Positions 8,485 to 17,101 of a stretch of 32,268 nt of DNA are shown here, piece after piece. Location: NCBI GenBank assembly GCA_026709335.1, contig JAPOTE010000006.1:66584-98851 (forward strand), written 5' to 3'. Position 1 is the first letter of the stretch. Each line of letters starts with the position of its first letter. A program made the translations under genes and the position numbers. The notes under the pieces are model-generated. The model had not been told where the DNA came from, did not search any database, and saw nothing but the letters and a program-made list of their open reading frames with translations. The stretch comes from Bacteroidota bacterium. Lineage in GTDB: Bacteria > Bacteroidota > Rhodothermia > Rhodothermales > Bin80.

Positions 8485-9516
8485 ATGCGAAAATTTTTGG
8501 TGCTCATATTCAGTACTGCCATTTTGGTCGGAGTCGGATCGTCAATCGTTTGGTTGTTATGGCTTCCAAATACACCTTCTTTTGATGAAAATCACTCTTT
8601 GCATATTCCACGGGGGAGTTCCTTTACGGATATAGTTGATTCACTTGAAAGCAGAAAACTCATCAATAATCTTTGGTCTTTCCGCTTTGTGGCGTCTACA
8701 ACCGGATGGAATGATCAGATCAAGGCGGGGCACTATGCCTTCTCTTCAAAGCAATCAAATGTGAGCCTTTTGCAGACGCTGCGCAAGGGCTTACAGACCC
8801 CTGTCTCAGTAAGAATTCCTTCCGGATCCCGCCGCCATAGAATGGCCCGTATTGCAGCCTCTAATATGGCATTTGAGCCCGAAGACTTTCTCGCCGCTCT
8901 TGGTGACACCGCTCTAGCTTCGTCACTTAATACAGATACACTCCGCTTATTCAGTTATATGCTACCGGAAACCTATCAATTTTACTGGTTGACTGAAGCA
9001 AAGGATGTGGTACGACGTATTAAAAATGAATTTGACGCATTCTATGAACATGAATTAGCTTCAGAAGCTGCCAAGCGGGGACTGACACATGAAGAGGTGG
9101 TGAGCTTGGCTGCAATTGTTGAATGGGAAACCAATGTGGATGCTGAAAAATCCCGGGTAGCAGGAGTGTATCTAAACCGCCTGAGAAAGCGCTGGCCCTT
9201 GCAGGCGGATCCCACTGTGCAATATGCTCTGATTGAAATGGAAGGACATACCCGTCGCCTTTTCTATCGCGACTATCGGATCCGCCATCTATACAATACC
9301 TACCTGTATCAAGGGCTACCACCCAGTCCTATTACCAACCCTTCTCCCTCATCCTTGAGAGCAACCGCAGCAGCCGAAGAACACAACTATATGTTTTTTG
9401 TAGCAAATCCTGAGGGTGGCCATTCGTTTAATGTAGACCTTCGCAGCCATAACCAGGATGCGGCTACCCTGAGGCGTCATGTAGCCGAACAGCGGCGCAA
9501 ACGTGCGAGCCTATAA
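8485..9516 (+). CDS. mltG: Endolytic murein transglycosylase MltG
   Basis: MltG cuts nascent peptidoglycan glycan strands at the inner membrane and so sets strand length. The 343-residue product has one N-terminal membrane anchor (about 4-26), a LysM-like region with 'HIPRGSSFTDIVDSLESRKLI' (40-60), and the YceG catalytic domain. The catalytic glutamate is E213 in 'AAIVEWET' (E. coli motif 'ASIVEKET'). Other family landmarks are 'YMLPETYQF' (158-166), 'LQADPTVQYAL' (239-249) and 'YNTYLYQGLPPSPITNPS' (270-287). Length is normal. It follows the chorismate mutase gene by 6 bases. Confidence 0.95.
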   Translation: MRKFLVLIFSTAILVGVGSSIVWLLWLPNTPSFDENHSLHIPRGSSFTDIVDSLESRKLINNLWSFRFVASTTGWNDQIKAGHYAFSSKQSNVSLLQTLRKGLQTPVSVRIPSGSRRHRMARIAASNMAFEPEDFLAALGDTALASSLNTDTLRLFSYMLPETYQFYWLTEAKDVVRRIKNEFDAFYEHELASEAAKRGLTHEEVVSLAAIVEWETNVDAEKSRVAGVYLNRLRKRWPLQADPTVQYALIEMEGHTRRLFYRDYRIRHLYNTYLYQGLPPSPITNPSPSSLRATAAAEEHNYMFFVANPEGGHSFNVDLRSHNQDAATLRRHVAEQRRKRASL

Positions 9517-9534
9517 CGACAATTATATGAATCT

Positions 9535-9567
9535 GCTCAAATCGCGGTATTGAGCGAACTTTTATTT
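9535..9567 (+). terminator. Weak intrinsic terminator after mltG
   Basis: GCTCAA (9535-9540) and TTGAGC (9550-9555) form a 6-bp stem with a 9-nt loop, followed after four bases by TTTTATTT. It is 18 bases beyond the mltG stop, in the 65-bp gap to the convergent SDR gene. The stem is short, so this is a tentative call. Confidence 0.4.
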
Positions 9568-9581
9568 GAACGGGAACGCAG

Positions 9582-10340
9582 TTAATGAACGTAACTGCCA
9601 GCATTGATGTCGATTGAGGTACCCGTTGCATGATCCGCTAAACCACTGGCTAAAAGCGTAACCATCGGAGCAATATCCTCCGGTTCTGTCAAACGACTAA
9701 GAGCAAGATCATTCACAACAAATTCTTCTCCATATGCATCGATTGAATCTTGTGCCATGTCGGTTCGGACGAAGCCTGGTGCCACTACAAACGCCTTGAT
9801 TCCATCCCTTCCATAAGCGCGGGCAATACTGCGTGTCAGCGAAACCACCGCACCCTTTGATGCAGCATAGATCATATACTCCGCTGTGTCTCCACGAAAA
9901 GCAGCACGTGATGCGATATTGATAATACAGCCTCCGCCTTGAGTTTGATACTGCTCAATTGCAAAACGACATAAAAGTGCAGTCGCCCGAGCATTAACCG
10001 CCATGGTTTTTTCCCATGCTTCAAGCCAGCTGCTCATGGATTCCGAATCATCAACAAATTGAGCGATTCCCGCATTGTTGACCAGAATATCTATTCGTCC
10101 ATATCTGCTGATTACGTCTTGCAGAAGTATGTTACACGCACGAGCTTCGGATAAATCTGCCTGAAATATATCAGCATGCTCTCCAAGCTCTATAACAATT
10201 TGATCAGCCAGAACAGTATTCCTGTTACAATGCACAGCAACCCGAGCACCAGCCTGAGCCAAACTGACCGCAATGGCCTTCCCAATACCGCGACTCGCAC
10301 CGGTTACCAATGCAACCTTGCCTTTGAGGTCGATATTCAT
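9582..10340 (-). CDS. Short-chain dehydrogenase/reductase, FabG-like
   Basis: The 252-residue product is a classical SDR oxidoreductase using NAD(P)H. The cofactor loop TGASRGIG is at 13-20, 'NNAG' at 88-91, and the catalytic tetrad reads N116, S144, Y158 and K162 (Y-A-A-S-K). The C-terminal 'APGFVRTDMA' and 'TGTSIDINAGSYVH' segments are those of 3-oxoacyl-ACP reductase-like members. The substrate cannot be fixed from sequence: FabG-type beta-ketoacyl reduction, acetoacetyl-CoA reduction or another carbonyl are all possible, and no fatty-acid genes are nearby. It sits 74 bases downstream of the DUF2480 gene on the same strand, separated by a small hairpin, so it may be only partly co-transcribed. 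Confidence 0.85.
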   Translation of the reverse strand: MNIDLKGKVALVTGASRGIGKAIAVSLAQAGARVAVHCNRNTVLADQIVIELGEHADIFQADLSEARACNILLQDVISRYGRIDILVNNAGIAQFVDDSESMSSWLEAWEKTMAVNARATALLCRFAIEQYQTQGGGCIINIASRAAFRGDTAEYMIYAASKGAVVSLTRSIARAYGRDGIKAFVVAPGFVRTDMAQDSIDAYGEEFVVNDLALSRLTEPEDIAPMVTLLASGLADHATGTSIDINAGSYVH

Positions 10341-10396
10341 TTTACAAATTGGGTTAAATCATTCCCCTGAATTCCATCCACACATATACGAAAGCA

Positions 10397-10417
10397 TAAG
10401 CCTCTTGATGGGGCTTA
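10397..10417 (-). terminator. Small hairpin at the DUF2480 stop codon
   Basis: On the - strand TAAGCC and GGCTTA form a 6-bp stem around a 9-nt loop; the first arm includes the TAA stop of the DUF2480 gene. The sequence after it (TGCTTTCG) has only a weak T-run. It may be an inefficient terminator or processing site between the DUF2480 gene and the SDR gene. Confidence 0.3.
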
Positions 10418-10936
10418 ATCAACAGTTTCTCCTGAACGGCGCCAAACCGGTACACTTGAACATGGCTCCCCAAACATTACCTTGCGGGCCGTCTTCTGCA
10501 ATTCGTACATAGCCCGAATATATGCGCTCTCAGGTACAATCCCTGAACCACACCCCTTCACCACAACAATTCTGTTGGAAAATTTTGTCCAATCTTCCGC
10601 ATCCAGAGCTCGGGAAAATTGTTCTCGTAACACATCAAATTTTCTTCCCATTGTAATTGTCCTTGCACCATCAATACGGGAGGCAATAAGCATATAGGCC
10701 CACACAGGTACCAATGCATCCGAGCTGCAATAAAGAGCAACATGGATCCCGTTGAAAACTCCCCAATCATAAGTATTTACCTGTGACCGGAAAGACTTTT
10801 CCCTCAAAAGAATTCCATGCTCAAGAAAAGAAGCTATGTCCATTTCTCGAACTTCATGTCCATCCCAGAGCAACTCCAAATCGTAAACTTGTATCCCGCT
10901 TCGGGTAACACGATTAACTATTTCTGTCTGACTCAT
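10415..10936 (-). CDS. DUF2480 family protein
   Basis: The 173-residue soluble protein matches the DUF2480 family, which I know from Bacteroidota: 'IVNRVTRSGIQVYDLELLW' at the start, 'GILLREKSFR' (41-50), 'ALYCSSDALVPVWAYMLIAS' (67-86), 'GCGSGIVPESAYI' (128-140) and 'MFGEPCSSVPVWRR' (154-167). Three cysteines, C70, C129 and C159, sit in these conserved motifs. No biochemical function is established to my knowledge. The start codon overlaps the stop of the cysteine desulfurase gene by 4 bases (ATGA), so translation is probably coupled. From memory, family members also occur near suf-type iron-sulfur genes in flavobacteria. A role in sulfur or Fe-S metabolism is inference. Confidence 0.85.
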   Translation of the reverse strand: MSQTEIVNRVTRSGIQVYDLELLWDGHEVREMDIASFLEHGILLREKSFRSQVNTYDWGVFNGIHVALYCSSDALVPVWAYMLIASRIDGARTITMGRKFDVLREQFSRALDAEDWTKFSNRIVVVKGCGSGIVPESAYIRAMYELQKTARKVMFGEPCSSVPVWRRSGETVD

Positions 10937-12078
10937 GCAGCTTTAGTGTATAATCTGTTGACGGCATTGATGATCAATTCGGATGCCTCGATTATTTCTT
11001 CTTGGGTCGTAGGACGCCCTAGACTGATTCGCAAAGTTTGCCCCGCAACCTCTGCTTCTACCCCCATAGCCGAGAGTACTGAACTGGGCATTCGCTGCCC
11101 CGCTCCACATGCGCTTCCGGTGCCTACTGCCAATGTTCGGATGGAAAGAAGAAGTCGTTCGATGTTCAAATTTGGGAATGAAATGCTACTTGTTTGGGGA
11201 AGCCTTTTGGCCTCAATACCATGAATTCGCACCTCAATGCCCGCTTCAATTAAACTTTGCTCAAATCTGTCACGTAACACTGAAAGATGAAAATTATCTC
11301 GTTCAATCTCTAGTTTCGCGAGTCGAAAAGCCTCGCCCATTCCGACAATCCCTGGAACATTGTGGGTACCACTACGCTGTCCTCGCTCTTGTCCCCCTCC
11401 ATCTATTAATGGACTGTATCGCATTCGACCACGAACGAACATTGCACCGATCCCCTTCGGACCATAGACCTTGTGACCACTGCAAACTAGGACATCTATA
11501 CCTTCTACCGACACTGGCAGTTTCCCGATTGCTTGGGTAGCATCCGTCATGAAGGGAATCCCTCGCTCTTGAACCAATTCAGAAACCTCTGTGATCGGCT
11601 GAATTACCCCTGTCTCATTATTAGCCCACATGACGCAAACCAGTACTGTCTCTTCTGTCAGACTATTTTTCAGTTCGTCGAGACACAAGATCCCATTTGA
11701 ATCAACGGGCAAATAGGTGACACGCCAGCCCCGCCTCTCCAGATACTGGCATACATGGGTTACGGCGCTGTGCTCCGTTTGTACGGTCACAATGTGATGT
11801 CCCCGCCGGGAATAGGCCTCAGCCACACCCTTGATTGCTGTATTGATCCCTTCCGTAGCACCACTTGTAAATATAATTTCATTTGGTCGAGAGGCACCAA
11901 TACACTCCGCAACTTCTGAGCGGGCTCTTTCTACCGCAGCATTTGCCACCCATCCATACATATGGGCGTGGCTAGAGGGATTCCCATAATGCTCCGTGAA
12001 ATAGGGCAACATCTTTTCCATGACGCGAGGGTCAACCGGCGTCGTAGCATTATAATCCAAGTAGATTGCAGCTGACAT
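10933..12078 (-). CDS. Cysteine desulfurase, NifS/IscS class
   Basis: This PLP enzyme takes sulfur from L-cysteine as an enzyme persulfide for Fe-S clusters, tRNA thiolation or other acceptors. The 381-residue product starts with the typical 'YLDYNATTPVDPRV'. It has 'TSGATEGIN' (71-79), 'TEHSAV' (101-106), 'WANNETG' (151-157), the PLP lysine K203 in 'SGHKVYGPKG', 'GGGQERGQRSGTHN' (227-240) and the persulfide cysteine C324 in 'GSACGAGQRMPSSVL'. The short active-site loop and length put it in group I (IscS/NifS) rather than SufS. No iscU, iscR or ferredoxin follows, so it is not in a standard isc operon; the coupled partner is DUF2480. It could serve tRNA thiolation or Fe-S assembly. The 5' gap of 115 bp to tRNA-Glu should hold its promoter. 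Confidence 0.93.
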   Translation of the reverse strand: MSAAIYLDYNATTPVDPRVMEKMLPYFTEHYGNPSSHAHMYGWVANAAVERARSEVAECIGASRPNEIIFTSGATEGINTAIKGVAEAYSRRGHHIVTVQTEHSAVTHVCQYLERRGWRVTYLPVDSNGILCLDELKNSLTEETVLVCVMWANNETGVIQPITEVSELVQERGIPFMTDATQAIGKLPVSVEGIDVLVCSGHKVYGPKGIGAMFVRGRMRYSPLIDGGGQERGQRSGTHNVPGIVGMGEAFRLAKLEIERDNFHLSVLRDRFEQSLIEAGIEVRIHGIEAKRLPQTSSISFPNLNIERLLLSIRTLAVGTGSACGAGQRMPSSVLSAMGVEAEVAGQTLRISLGRPTTQEEIIEASELIINAVNRLYTKAA

Positions 12079-12193
12079 GATATCAAAAGCCTGTGAATCC
12101 TACCCTCACTGAAAATATGAGGTTCCGAGAAAATTTGAACAATCATAGTCCGTTGGCAACCCGCGAAGGTAATCGCAGGTAAAAGATCACTCT

Positions 12194-12266
12194 GCCGCGT
12201 TCGTCTAGGGGTCTAGGACGCCGGCCTCTCACGCCGGTAACACGGGTTCAAATCCCGTACGCGGTA
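12194..12266 (+). tRNA. tRNA-Glu (anticodon CTC)
   Basis: A complete cloverleaf is visible. The acceptor stem is 12194-12200 with 12259-12265 (7 bp, first pair G-U). The D-arm starts at 12203 with the tRNA-Glu-like GTCTAGGGGTCTAGGAC. The anticodon stem CCGGC/GCCGG (12221-12225 and 12233-12237) frames the loop CTCTCAC with anticodon CTC at 12228-12230. The T-arm is ACGGG-TTCAAAT-CCCGT (12242-12258), and the discriminator is A. CCA is not encoded (ACA follows). It reads GAG glutamate codons. It lies convergent to clpP, whose stop codon is only two bases beyond its 3' end. Confidence 0.97.
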
Positions 12267-12268
12267 CA

Positions 12269-12952
12269 TCACTTCTTGCCCGGAAGTGTCTGCGATTCCA
12301 GGACGTTGTCAATCAACCCGTAGTCTTTAGCCTCCTGTGAACTGAGCCAGTAATCTCGATCCGCGTCCTTCGCAATTGTGTCTGTGCTCTGCCCAGTATG
12401 CTGTGCTAAAATCTCATATAGACGTTGTTTCAACCAGAGAATTTCCCGAGCCTGTATTTCAATATCAGATGCCTGTCCTTGCGCCCCACCCAGAGGCTGA
12501 TGCAACATGATTCGGGAATTGGGAAGAGCAGCTCGATGATCTTTTGTTCCTGCTGCCAGCAGCACGGATCCCAAAGATGCCGCCAATCCGACGCAGATGG
12601 TGGCAACCGGACATGATACATACTGAATCGTGTCATATACTCCCAGCCCACTATATACCATCCCACCTGGCGAATTGATGTATATATTCATATCTCGCTC
12701 CGGATCCTCACTGGTCAGATACAGGATTTGAGCAATTGCCAAATTTGCAACAACGTCATTGATAGGAGTACCAATAATGATGATTCTATCCTTGAGTAGA
12801 CGACTGAATATATCATATGCCCGTTCTCCACGGGATGTCTTCTCAACCACAATAGGAACCAAGTTCCCAATAGGCTGATCTCCCAATCCTACCTTGGAAA
12901 TACTCTCAGGTAACTGGAGACTTTTGGAAAATTTCACAAAATCATTTACCAT
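12269..12952 (-). CDS. clpP: ATP-dependent Clp protease proteolytic subunit ClpP
   Basis: ClpP forms the 14-subunit serine-protease chamber fed by ClpX or ClpA-type unfoldases. The 227-residue product carries the triad S126 ('[14 protein letters not shown]'), H151 ('MLHQPLGG') and D200 ('DADRDYWLS'), plus 'YINSPGG' (91-97). The loop before the serine reads Gly-Leu-Ala-Ala-Ser-Leu-Gly rather than the usual Gly-Gln-Ala-Ala-Ser-Met-Gly. The N-terminal ~33 residues are longer than mature ClpP and are probably a propeptide. It follows tig by 23 bases, the common tig-clpP order, but clpX is not next; instead tRNA-Glu lies on the other strand. The single copy here does not tell whether other clpP genes exist. 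Confidence 0.95.
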   Translation of the reverse strand: MVNDFVKFSKSLQLPESISKVGLGDQPIGNLVPIVVEKTSRGERAYDIFSRLLKDRIIIIGTPINDVVANLAIAQILYLTSEDPERDMNIYINSPGGMVYSGLGVYDTIQYVSCPVATICVGLAASLGSVLLAAGTKDHRAALPNSRIMLHQPLGGAQGQASDIEIQAREILWLKQRLYEILAQHTGQSTDTIAKDADRDYWLSSQEAKDYGLIDNVLESQTLPGKK

Positions 12953-12975
12953 TCTGAATCAGTATGTTATCGTTA

Positions 12976-14265
12976 TTAAGCGGTTAGTCCAGACTCCTCT
13001 GCTACCTCATCCAGGGGGTAAGCTGCTTCTCGCACAAGGATTTCCATCGAAACCTTCTCTGAAACAGGAATGTATCGAACCTCAAATAGCTTTAGCAACG
13101 AATCCATCATGCCCCTTTGGGCGGATTCTTCGTCCAGATTGTTCTGATCACTGGATTCGGATTCGAGAGATTTCTGCTGTAATAAATCATCTAGCTGTCC
13201 TTGAATCGCAGACATCAGTATATTAAATTGAAGATGCTTTGCGACTATCTCTCTTTGAATTGGATCTTGCGTTAGGCCCATATTATTGCAAGTCTGATCC
13301 ACAATTTCCGAGGGAATCGAAAAAGGATGCAACTCAAGCATTCGCCCCTTCAATGTGTTGATAGCGCGTGCACTACTTTCACGCTTAAACCGGAAATCCA
13401 AATAACCTTCTACCCATTGATTCAACTCCTCGCTTGAGTCACAGCATTTGTCTGTAATTTTACTTGCCCACCCATCGTCAATTTCTGGCCAATCAAACCG
13501 ATAGGCCTCTTTGATCTTAACCCGACAATTTGATCCTGGGGGCTCAACCTGGACAAGTGAATCATCTCGGGGAGGATCGATTAGCAATTCATCTCCAACT
13601 GTACTTCCGGTAAATGCATCTCCGAGTTTATCGTACTCTGGTTCCATTTCCATAGAGAATCCATAATCAAAGAACTCGCCTTCGGGGTTGATTTTTTTTC
13701 CAATCAGTAGATGGCCAGTTTCGTGATCTACTTCAACCATTTCATACTTTACACGATCTAACACTCCAACATTCTTTTCTCCTATTCTTTCTCCTTCTTT
13801 CAGCGGTCTACGCTCCAAATGCTGTGCAAGTCGCGTCTTGATAAAGAAATTGACTGCTTGATCAGTCACCTCGCAAGAAGGAACTTCGAGAATCTGTGTC
13901 GACAAATCCTTCAACTCTATCTCTGGAATGACATAAAATTCAATCTTAACTGACAAATCTCCATCCAGCTTATAGTCGCGAGAGATTTCGTGGCTTGGTC
14001 CCACTGTATCATACGAGTCACTTCCATCAATAAGGTCTTCGTAGACTTCTTCAACTAGGTCCTGAACGATAATATCTTCTGTTTCTTTCCTGAATATGCG
14101 GCGAATCATCTCGATCGGAACATGCCCCGGGCGAAAGCCCCGAAGCGTAACCTTAGACCTTAGTCGTTTCAGAGCCAGCCGAACATCTGTTTCGAGATCC
14201 GAGGCATCTGCCTGAATTTCCAAGACACGAACCATATCTCCTGTCTCTCGCACAGTGGTTTCCAT
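12976..14265 (-). CDS. tig: Trigger factor, ribosome-bound chaperone
   Basis: Trigger factor docks at uL23 near the ribosomal tunnel and shields nascent chains. The 429-residue product has the ribosome-binding signature 'LRGFRPGHVP' at 41-50 (E. coli GFRKGKVP), a middle region of about 150-250 where the FKBP-type prolyl isomerase domain is expected, and a C-terminal helical SurA-like chaperone domain from about 260. The middle region shows little resemblance to a catalytic FKBP domain; it lacks the familiar 'D.V.idy.G..dG..f.gg' spacing, so isomerase activity is doubtful. The acidic tail and overall length are within the family range. clpP follows on the same strand; the divergent alkyltransferase gene is 57 bp away. 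Confidence 0.9.
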   Translation of the reverse strand: METTVRETGDMVRVLEIQADASDLETDVRLALKRLRSKVTLRGFRPGHVPIEMIRRIFRKETEDIIVQDLVEEVYEDLIDGSDSYDTVGPSHEISRDYKLDGDLSVKIEFYVIPEIELKDLSTQILEVPSCEVTDQAVNFFIKTRLAQHLERRPLKEGERIGEKNVGVLDRVKYEMVEVDHETGHLLIGKKINPEGEFFDYGFSMEMEPEYDKLGDAFTGSTVGDELLIDPPRDDSLVQVEPPGSNCRVKIKEAYRFDWPEIDDGWASKITDKCCDSSEELNQWVEGYLDFRFKRESSARAINTLKGRMLELHPFSIPSEIVDQTCNNMGLTQDPIQREIVAKHLQFNILMSAIQGQLDDLLQQKSLESESSDQNNLDEESAQRGMMDSLLKLFEVRYIPVSEKVSMEILVREAAYPLDEVAEESGLTA

Positions 14266-14322
14266 AATGATATAAGTAGTAATTTAGTAATCTAACTGCT
14301 GAATCCCTGAAACGCTCTACTC

Positions 14323-14820
14323 ATGCCAATTGTCCCATTATCAACCAAATGCGGGGTGATTCCAGAAACACCAGTAGGTCCGCTTACACTCATATTCTCA
14401 GATGTTGGTCTTCGGGAAATTCAGTTTGGCCACACTTTGGACTATGAACCTGCAGGCTCTGCTTTTGAGCAGGTCGCAGCACAACTTGAAAAGTATTTTT
14501 CTGGTGATCTAACATCTTTTTCTGTAAATCTTGACCCGCATGGAACAGTGTTTCAAAAACGGGTTTGGGAGCTCTTGGAAACAATTCCCTACGGTGAGAC
14601 ACGCACATATGGCCAACTCGCCCGAATGCTGGGCGATGTGAATCTCACGCGTTCGGTCGGGCGTGCTAATGGCGCGAACCCGATTCCAATCTTGTACCCT
14701 TGCCATCGCGTAATCGGGGCAAATGGGCATCTAACAGGGTATCGCGGGGGAATCCATCGCAAGGGTACTCTCTTACAGCTGGAAGCTCAGCAAACAAGGC
14801 CAATGCTATTCAACTATTGA
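14323..14820 (+). CDS. ogt: Methylated-DNA--[protein]-cysteine S-methyltransferase
   Basis: This suicide repair enzyme transfers alkyl groups from O6-alkylguanine (and O4-alkylthymine) in DNA to its own cysteine. The 165-residue product has the helix-turn-helix region 'YGETRTYGQLARML' (90-103) and the arginine-finger helix 'SVGRANGANPIPILYPCHRVIG' region (111-132), with acceptor C127 in P-C-H-R-V. A Tyr precedes the Pro where Val or Ile is usual. The C-terminal 'LTGYRGGIHRKGTLLQLE' (136-153) is the normal substrate-loop region. There is no Ada regulatory domain, so it is the Ogt/MGT type. Its last 11 bases overlap the 3' end of the convergent ABC permease gene. Confidence 0.93.
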   Translation: MPIVPLSTKCGVIPETPVGPLTLIFSDVGLREIQFGHTLDYEPAGSAFEQVAAQLEKYFSGDLTSFSVNLDPHGTVFQKRVWELLETIPYGETRTYGQLARMLGDVNLTRSVGRANGANPIPILYPCHRVIGANGHLTGYRGGIHRKGTLLQLEAQQTRPMLFNY

Positions 14821-16135
14821 TAAAATACCCGAAAATTTTCTTGAGTGATGCTTTCTTGCCGTACGTCAATATATTTGCACGATAAATTCTGGCGCTAATC
14901 CAGATAGATCCCAAAAAAGAAAAGACAAGTAGTCCATATGATAACAGTAATTGCCAAATGGGGACATCTCCAACCGCTAAACGTAATGTCATGGGAACCG
15001 GAGATGTCATAGGAAAGAGTGAGAGTCCCAAAGCAATACCACTGTCTGGATTCAGTATGATTGGAGACAAGAATATGACTTGAATGATCAGTGGCGTAAT
15101 CAGTGGTAATAACAGAGTCTGCGCTTCTTCTGGAGAATCAACCAAAGCCCCTACTGTCGCAAATAATCCTCCATAAAATAGATAGCCCGCAATAAAGTAC
15201 AGAATATACCAGATCACCAACGCCCCCGAAATATGAGGTAACGAAATATTTGCGACCGATAGAATGTCCTGATTGTTCACAGTTGTTGATAAATCATACA
15301 TTCCAGGATCCATCAACATACCGATGATGGGACCGGCCAGTATCAGTCCACCGAACATCATCATTATCCAGATCGTCATTTGTACTAACCCAACCAAGCC
15401 AACCCCCAATACCTTTCCCATGAGTAAATCAAAGGGGCTGACAGAAGAAATGATTACTTCAACAACCCTCGTAGTTCGCTCCTCAATTGTTCCATACATA
15501 ATCAACGACCCATAGATTATTAGTGCCATATACATGATCATGCCTAGTACGCCTCCAAGGACGGCATAGCTATAAGAGGATCTATCTTCTTCTTCCGGGT
15601 TGCTTAATCTGACCGTATCTAGCCAAACTGAACGATCCAAGATCGCTCGAACCTCTGCGGAAATCGTCATATTGTGCTGAGATAGCAAATGATCTTGCAA
15701 AGATTTCTCAATGATTCCTGCAAGTTCCTCCTGATCCACCAATCTTCCCCCACGCCGAACATAGAGAACCGGCTGAGAAACTCCGGAAATCGACTCATCA
15801 GAAATATGAACGTATGCATCAAGTGCCCCACTTAGAACATCATCATGTGCGGAGTTATCCTCTGACTTCACGAATACATACCTCCCGACATCCTGATTCA
15901 TGATCCGATCTCCCAGTACGTCTGTTTCATCTACGATGGCAACACGCCGGGGTACATCGTCCAACTCGGCCCGTTCACCGGGAATATCCTCAATCATATA
16001 CGTTGCCGCGAAGCCGATAATGGCAAAAAAACCTATAAGCAGTACAGGAGCCAGTAGCGTCGTCAGAATAAATGTCTTTGAGGTGGCCCTGCGCATAAAC
16101 TCGCCCCGCATGATCACCAAGCTCTTCCGAGTCAT
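14810..16135 (-). CDS. ABC-2 type export permease (NatB-like)
   Basis: The 441-residue membrane protein has one N-terminal helix (about 22-48), a periplasmic domain of roughly 130 residues, and five to six C-terminal helices (about 190-420), the layout of ABC2_membrane_3/NatB permeases. 'GTIEERTTRVVEVIISSVSP' after the second helix and 'LMGKVLGVGLVGLVQMTIW' are typical family segments. It is preceded by the ATPase gene with a 4-base ATGA overlap, so the two subunits are made together. NatAB-type systems export Na+ or are linked to multidrug export; the substrate here is not predictable from sequence. Confidence 0.88.
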   Translation of the reverse strand: MTRKSLVIMRGEFMRRATSKTFILTTLLAPVLLIGFFAIIGFAATYMIEDIPGERAELDDVPRRVAIVDETDVLGDRIMNQDVGRYVFVKSEDNSAHDDVLSGALDAYVHISDESISGVSQPVLYVRRGGRLVDQEELAGIIEKSLQDHLLSQHNMTISAEVRAILDRSVWLDTVRLSNPEEEDRSSYSYAVLGGVLGMIMYMALIIYGSLIMYGTIEERTTRVVEVIISSVSPFDLLMGKVLGVGLVGLVQMTIWIMMMFGGLILAGPIIGMLMDPGMYDLSTTVNNQDILSVANISLPHISGALVIWYILYFIAGYLFYGGLFATVGALVDSPEEAQTLLLPLITPLIIQVIFLSPIILNPDSGIALGLSLFPMTSPVPMTLRLAVGDVPIWQLLLSYGLLVFSFLGSIWISARIYRANILTYGKKASLKKIFGYFINS

Positions 16136-17046
16136 ACTTCACCTCCAACTGTCTTGATAAAAATCTCATTTAGAGATGGCTGGAGGAGTTCAAAGCGATA
16201 TAGCTCTAGATCTGGAACCGAGAGTAATTGATCAAGCAATGCCCTCGGATTACAGTTATCGGAGATTCGCAGGGTGCACCCACCCTCATAACGTTCCAGA
16301 AATTGTATTTCGCCCATTTTTTCCATGGTGTCCAGAAACGGAGCCATTCCTTTGTAGTCCAAGGCCAGTTTATCCCGCTTAAATCTTTGCTTAACCTCCT
16401 TTAAATCTCCGCTCAAAACGAGTCGACCCTCTGCAATCAGACAGATATCATCACAGAGCCTCTCCACCTGTTCCATGCGATGGCTGGCAAACAGAATGAT
16501 TCGTCCTGCCTGCTTCATTTCGGCTATAATCTCAAGCAATACTTCACTGTTGACCGGATCTAATCCACTGAATGGCTCATCCAGAATAATCAATTGAGGC
16601 TCTGCAAGTACTGTAGCGATGAATTGAACCTTCTGCTGCATCCCTTTTGAAAGATCTTGCGCTTTTCGCATCCCCCACTCTTTCAATCCCAAACGGCTCA
16701 TCCAATACTGTATTCTATCAGTCGAATCCTCTGGGTGAACACCCTTTAGTGCCGCCAGATAACGAAGTTGTCGGTTAACTTCAATCTTCTTGTAGAGTCC
16801 TCGTTCTTCTGGAAGGTATCCCATTCGCTCCTGACTCCACGCCCCAACTGTTCGCCCATCAAGTGTGATTGCACCCTCATCCGGAGTAAGAATGTTGGCA
16901 ATCATGCGAATCGTTGTGGTTTTTCCAGCACCATTCGGTCCTAGAAGCCCAAGAATCCGCCCTGGCGTAGCTCTGAATGAAATTTCCGAAGCGGCAGTAA
17001 TTCTGCCGAACCTCTTGGTCACATCATGCAGGATCAAAGAACCCAT
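16132..17046 (-). CDS. ABC transporter ATP-binding protein (NatA-like)
   Basis: The 304-residue cytoplasmic ATPase has Walker A GPNGAGKT at 36-43, Q-loop region near 'MGYLPEERGLYKK' (75-87), signature LSKGMQQ at 132-138, Walker B 'LIILDEP' at 152-158, D-loop 'SGLDP' and the switch H189 in 'FASHRMEQ'. A C-terminal ~80-residue extension resembles the DUF4162 domain found on ATPases of ABC-2 exporters. It pairs with the following permease gene. Seventy-five bases separate it from the upstream small gene. Confidence 0.92.
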   Translation of the reverse strand: MGSLILHDVTKRFGRITAASEISFRATPGRILGLLGPNGAGKTTTIRMIANILTPDEGAITLDGRTVGAWSQERMGYLPEERGLYKKIEVNRQLRYLAALKGVHPEDSTDRIQYWMSRLGLKEWGMRKAQDLSKGMQQKVQFIATVLAEPQLIILDEPFSGLDPVNSEVLLEIIAEMKQAGRIILFASHRMEQVERLCDDICLIAEGRLVLSGDLKEVKQRFKRDKLALDYKGMAPFLDTMEKMGEIQFLERYEGGCTLRISDNCNPRALLDQLLSVPDLELYRFELLQPSLNEIFIKTVGGEV

Positions 17047-17101
17047 CCGAGCAAGGTCGTGGGAGGCATATTCCTACTAAGAAATTAGAGTATTAAGATG
17101 A

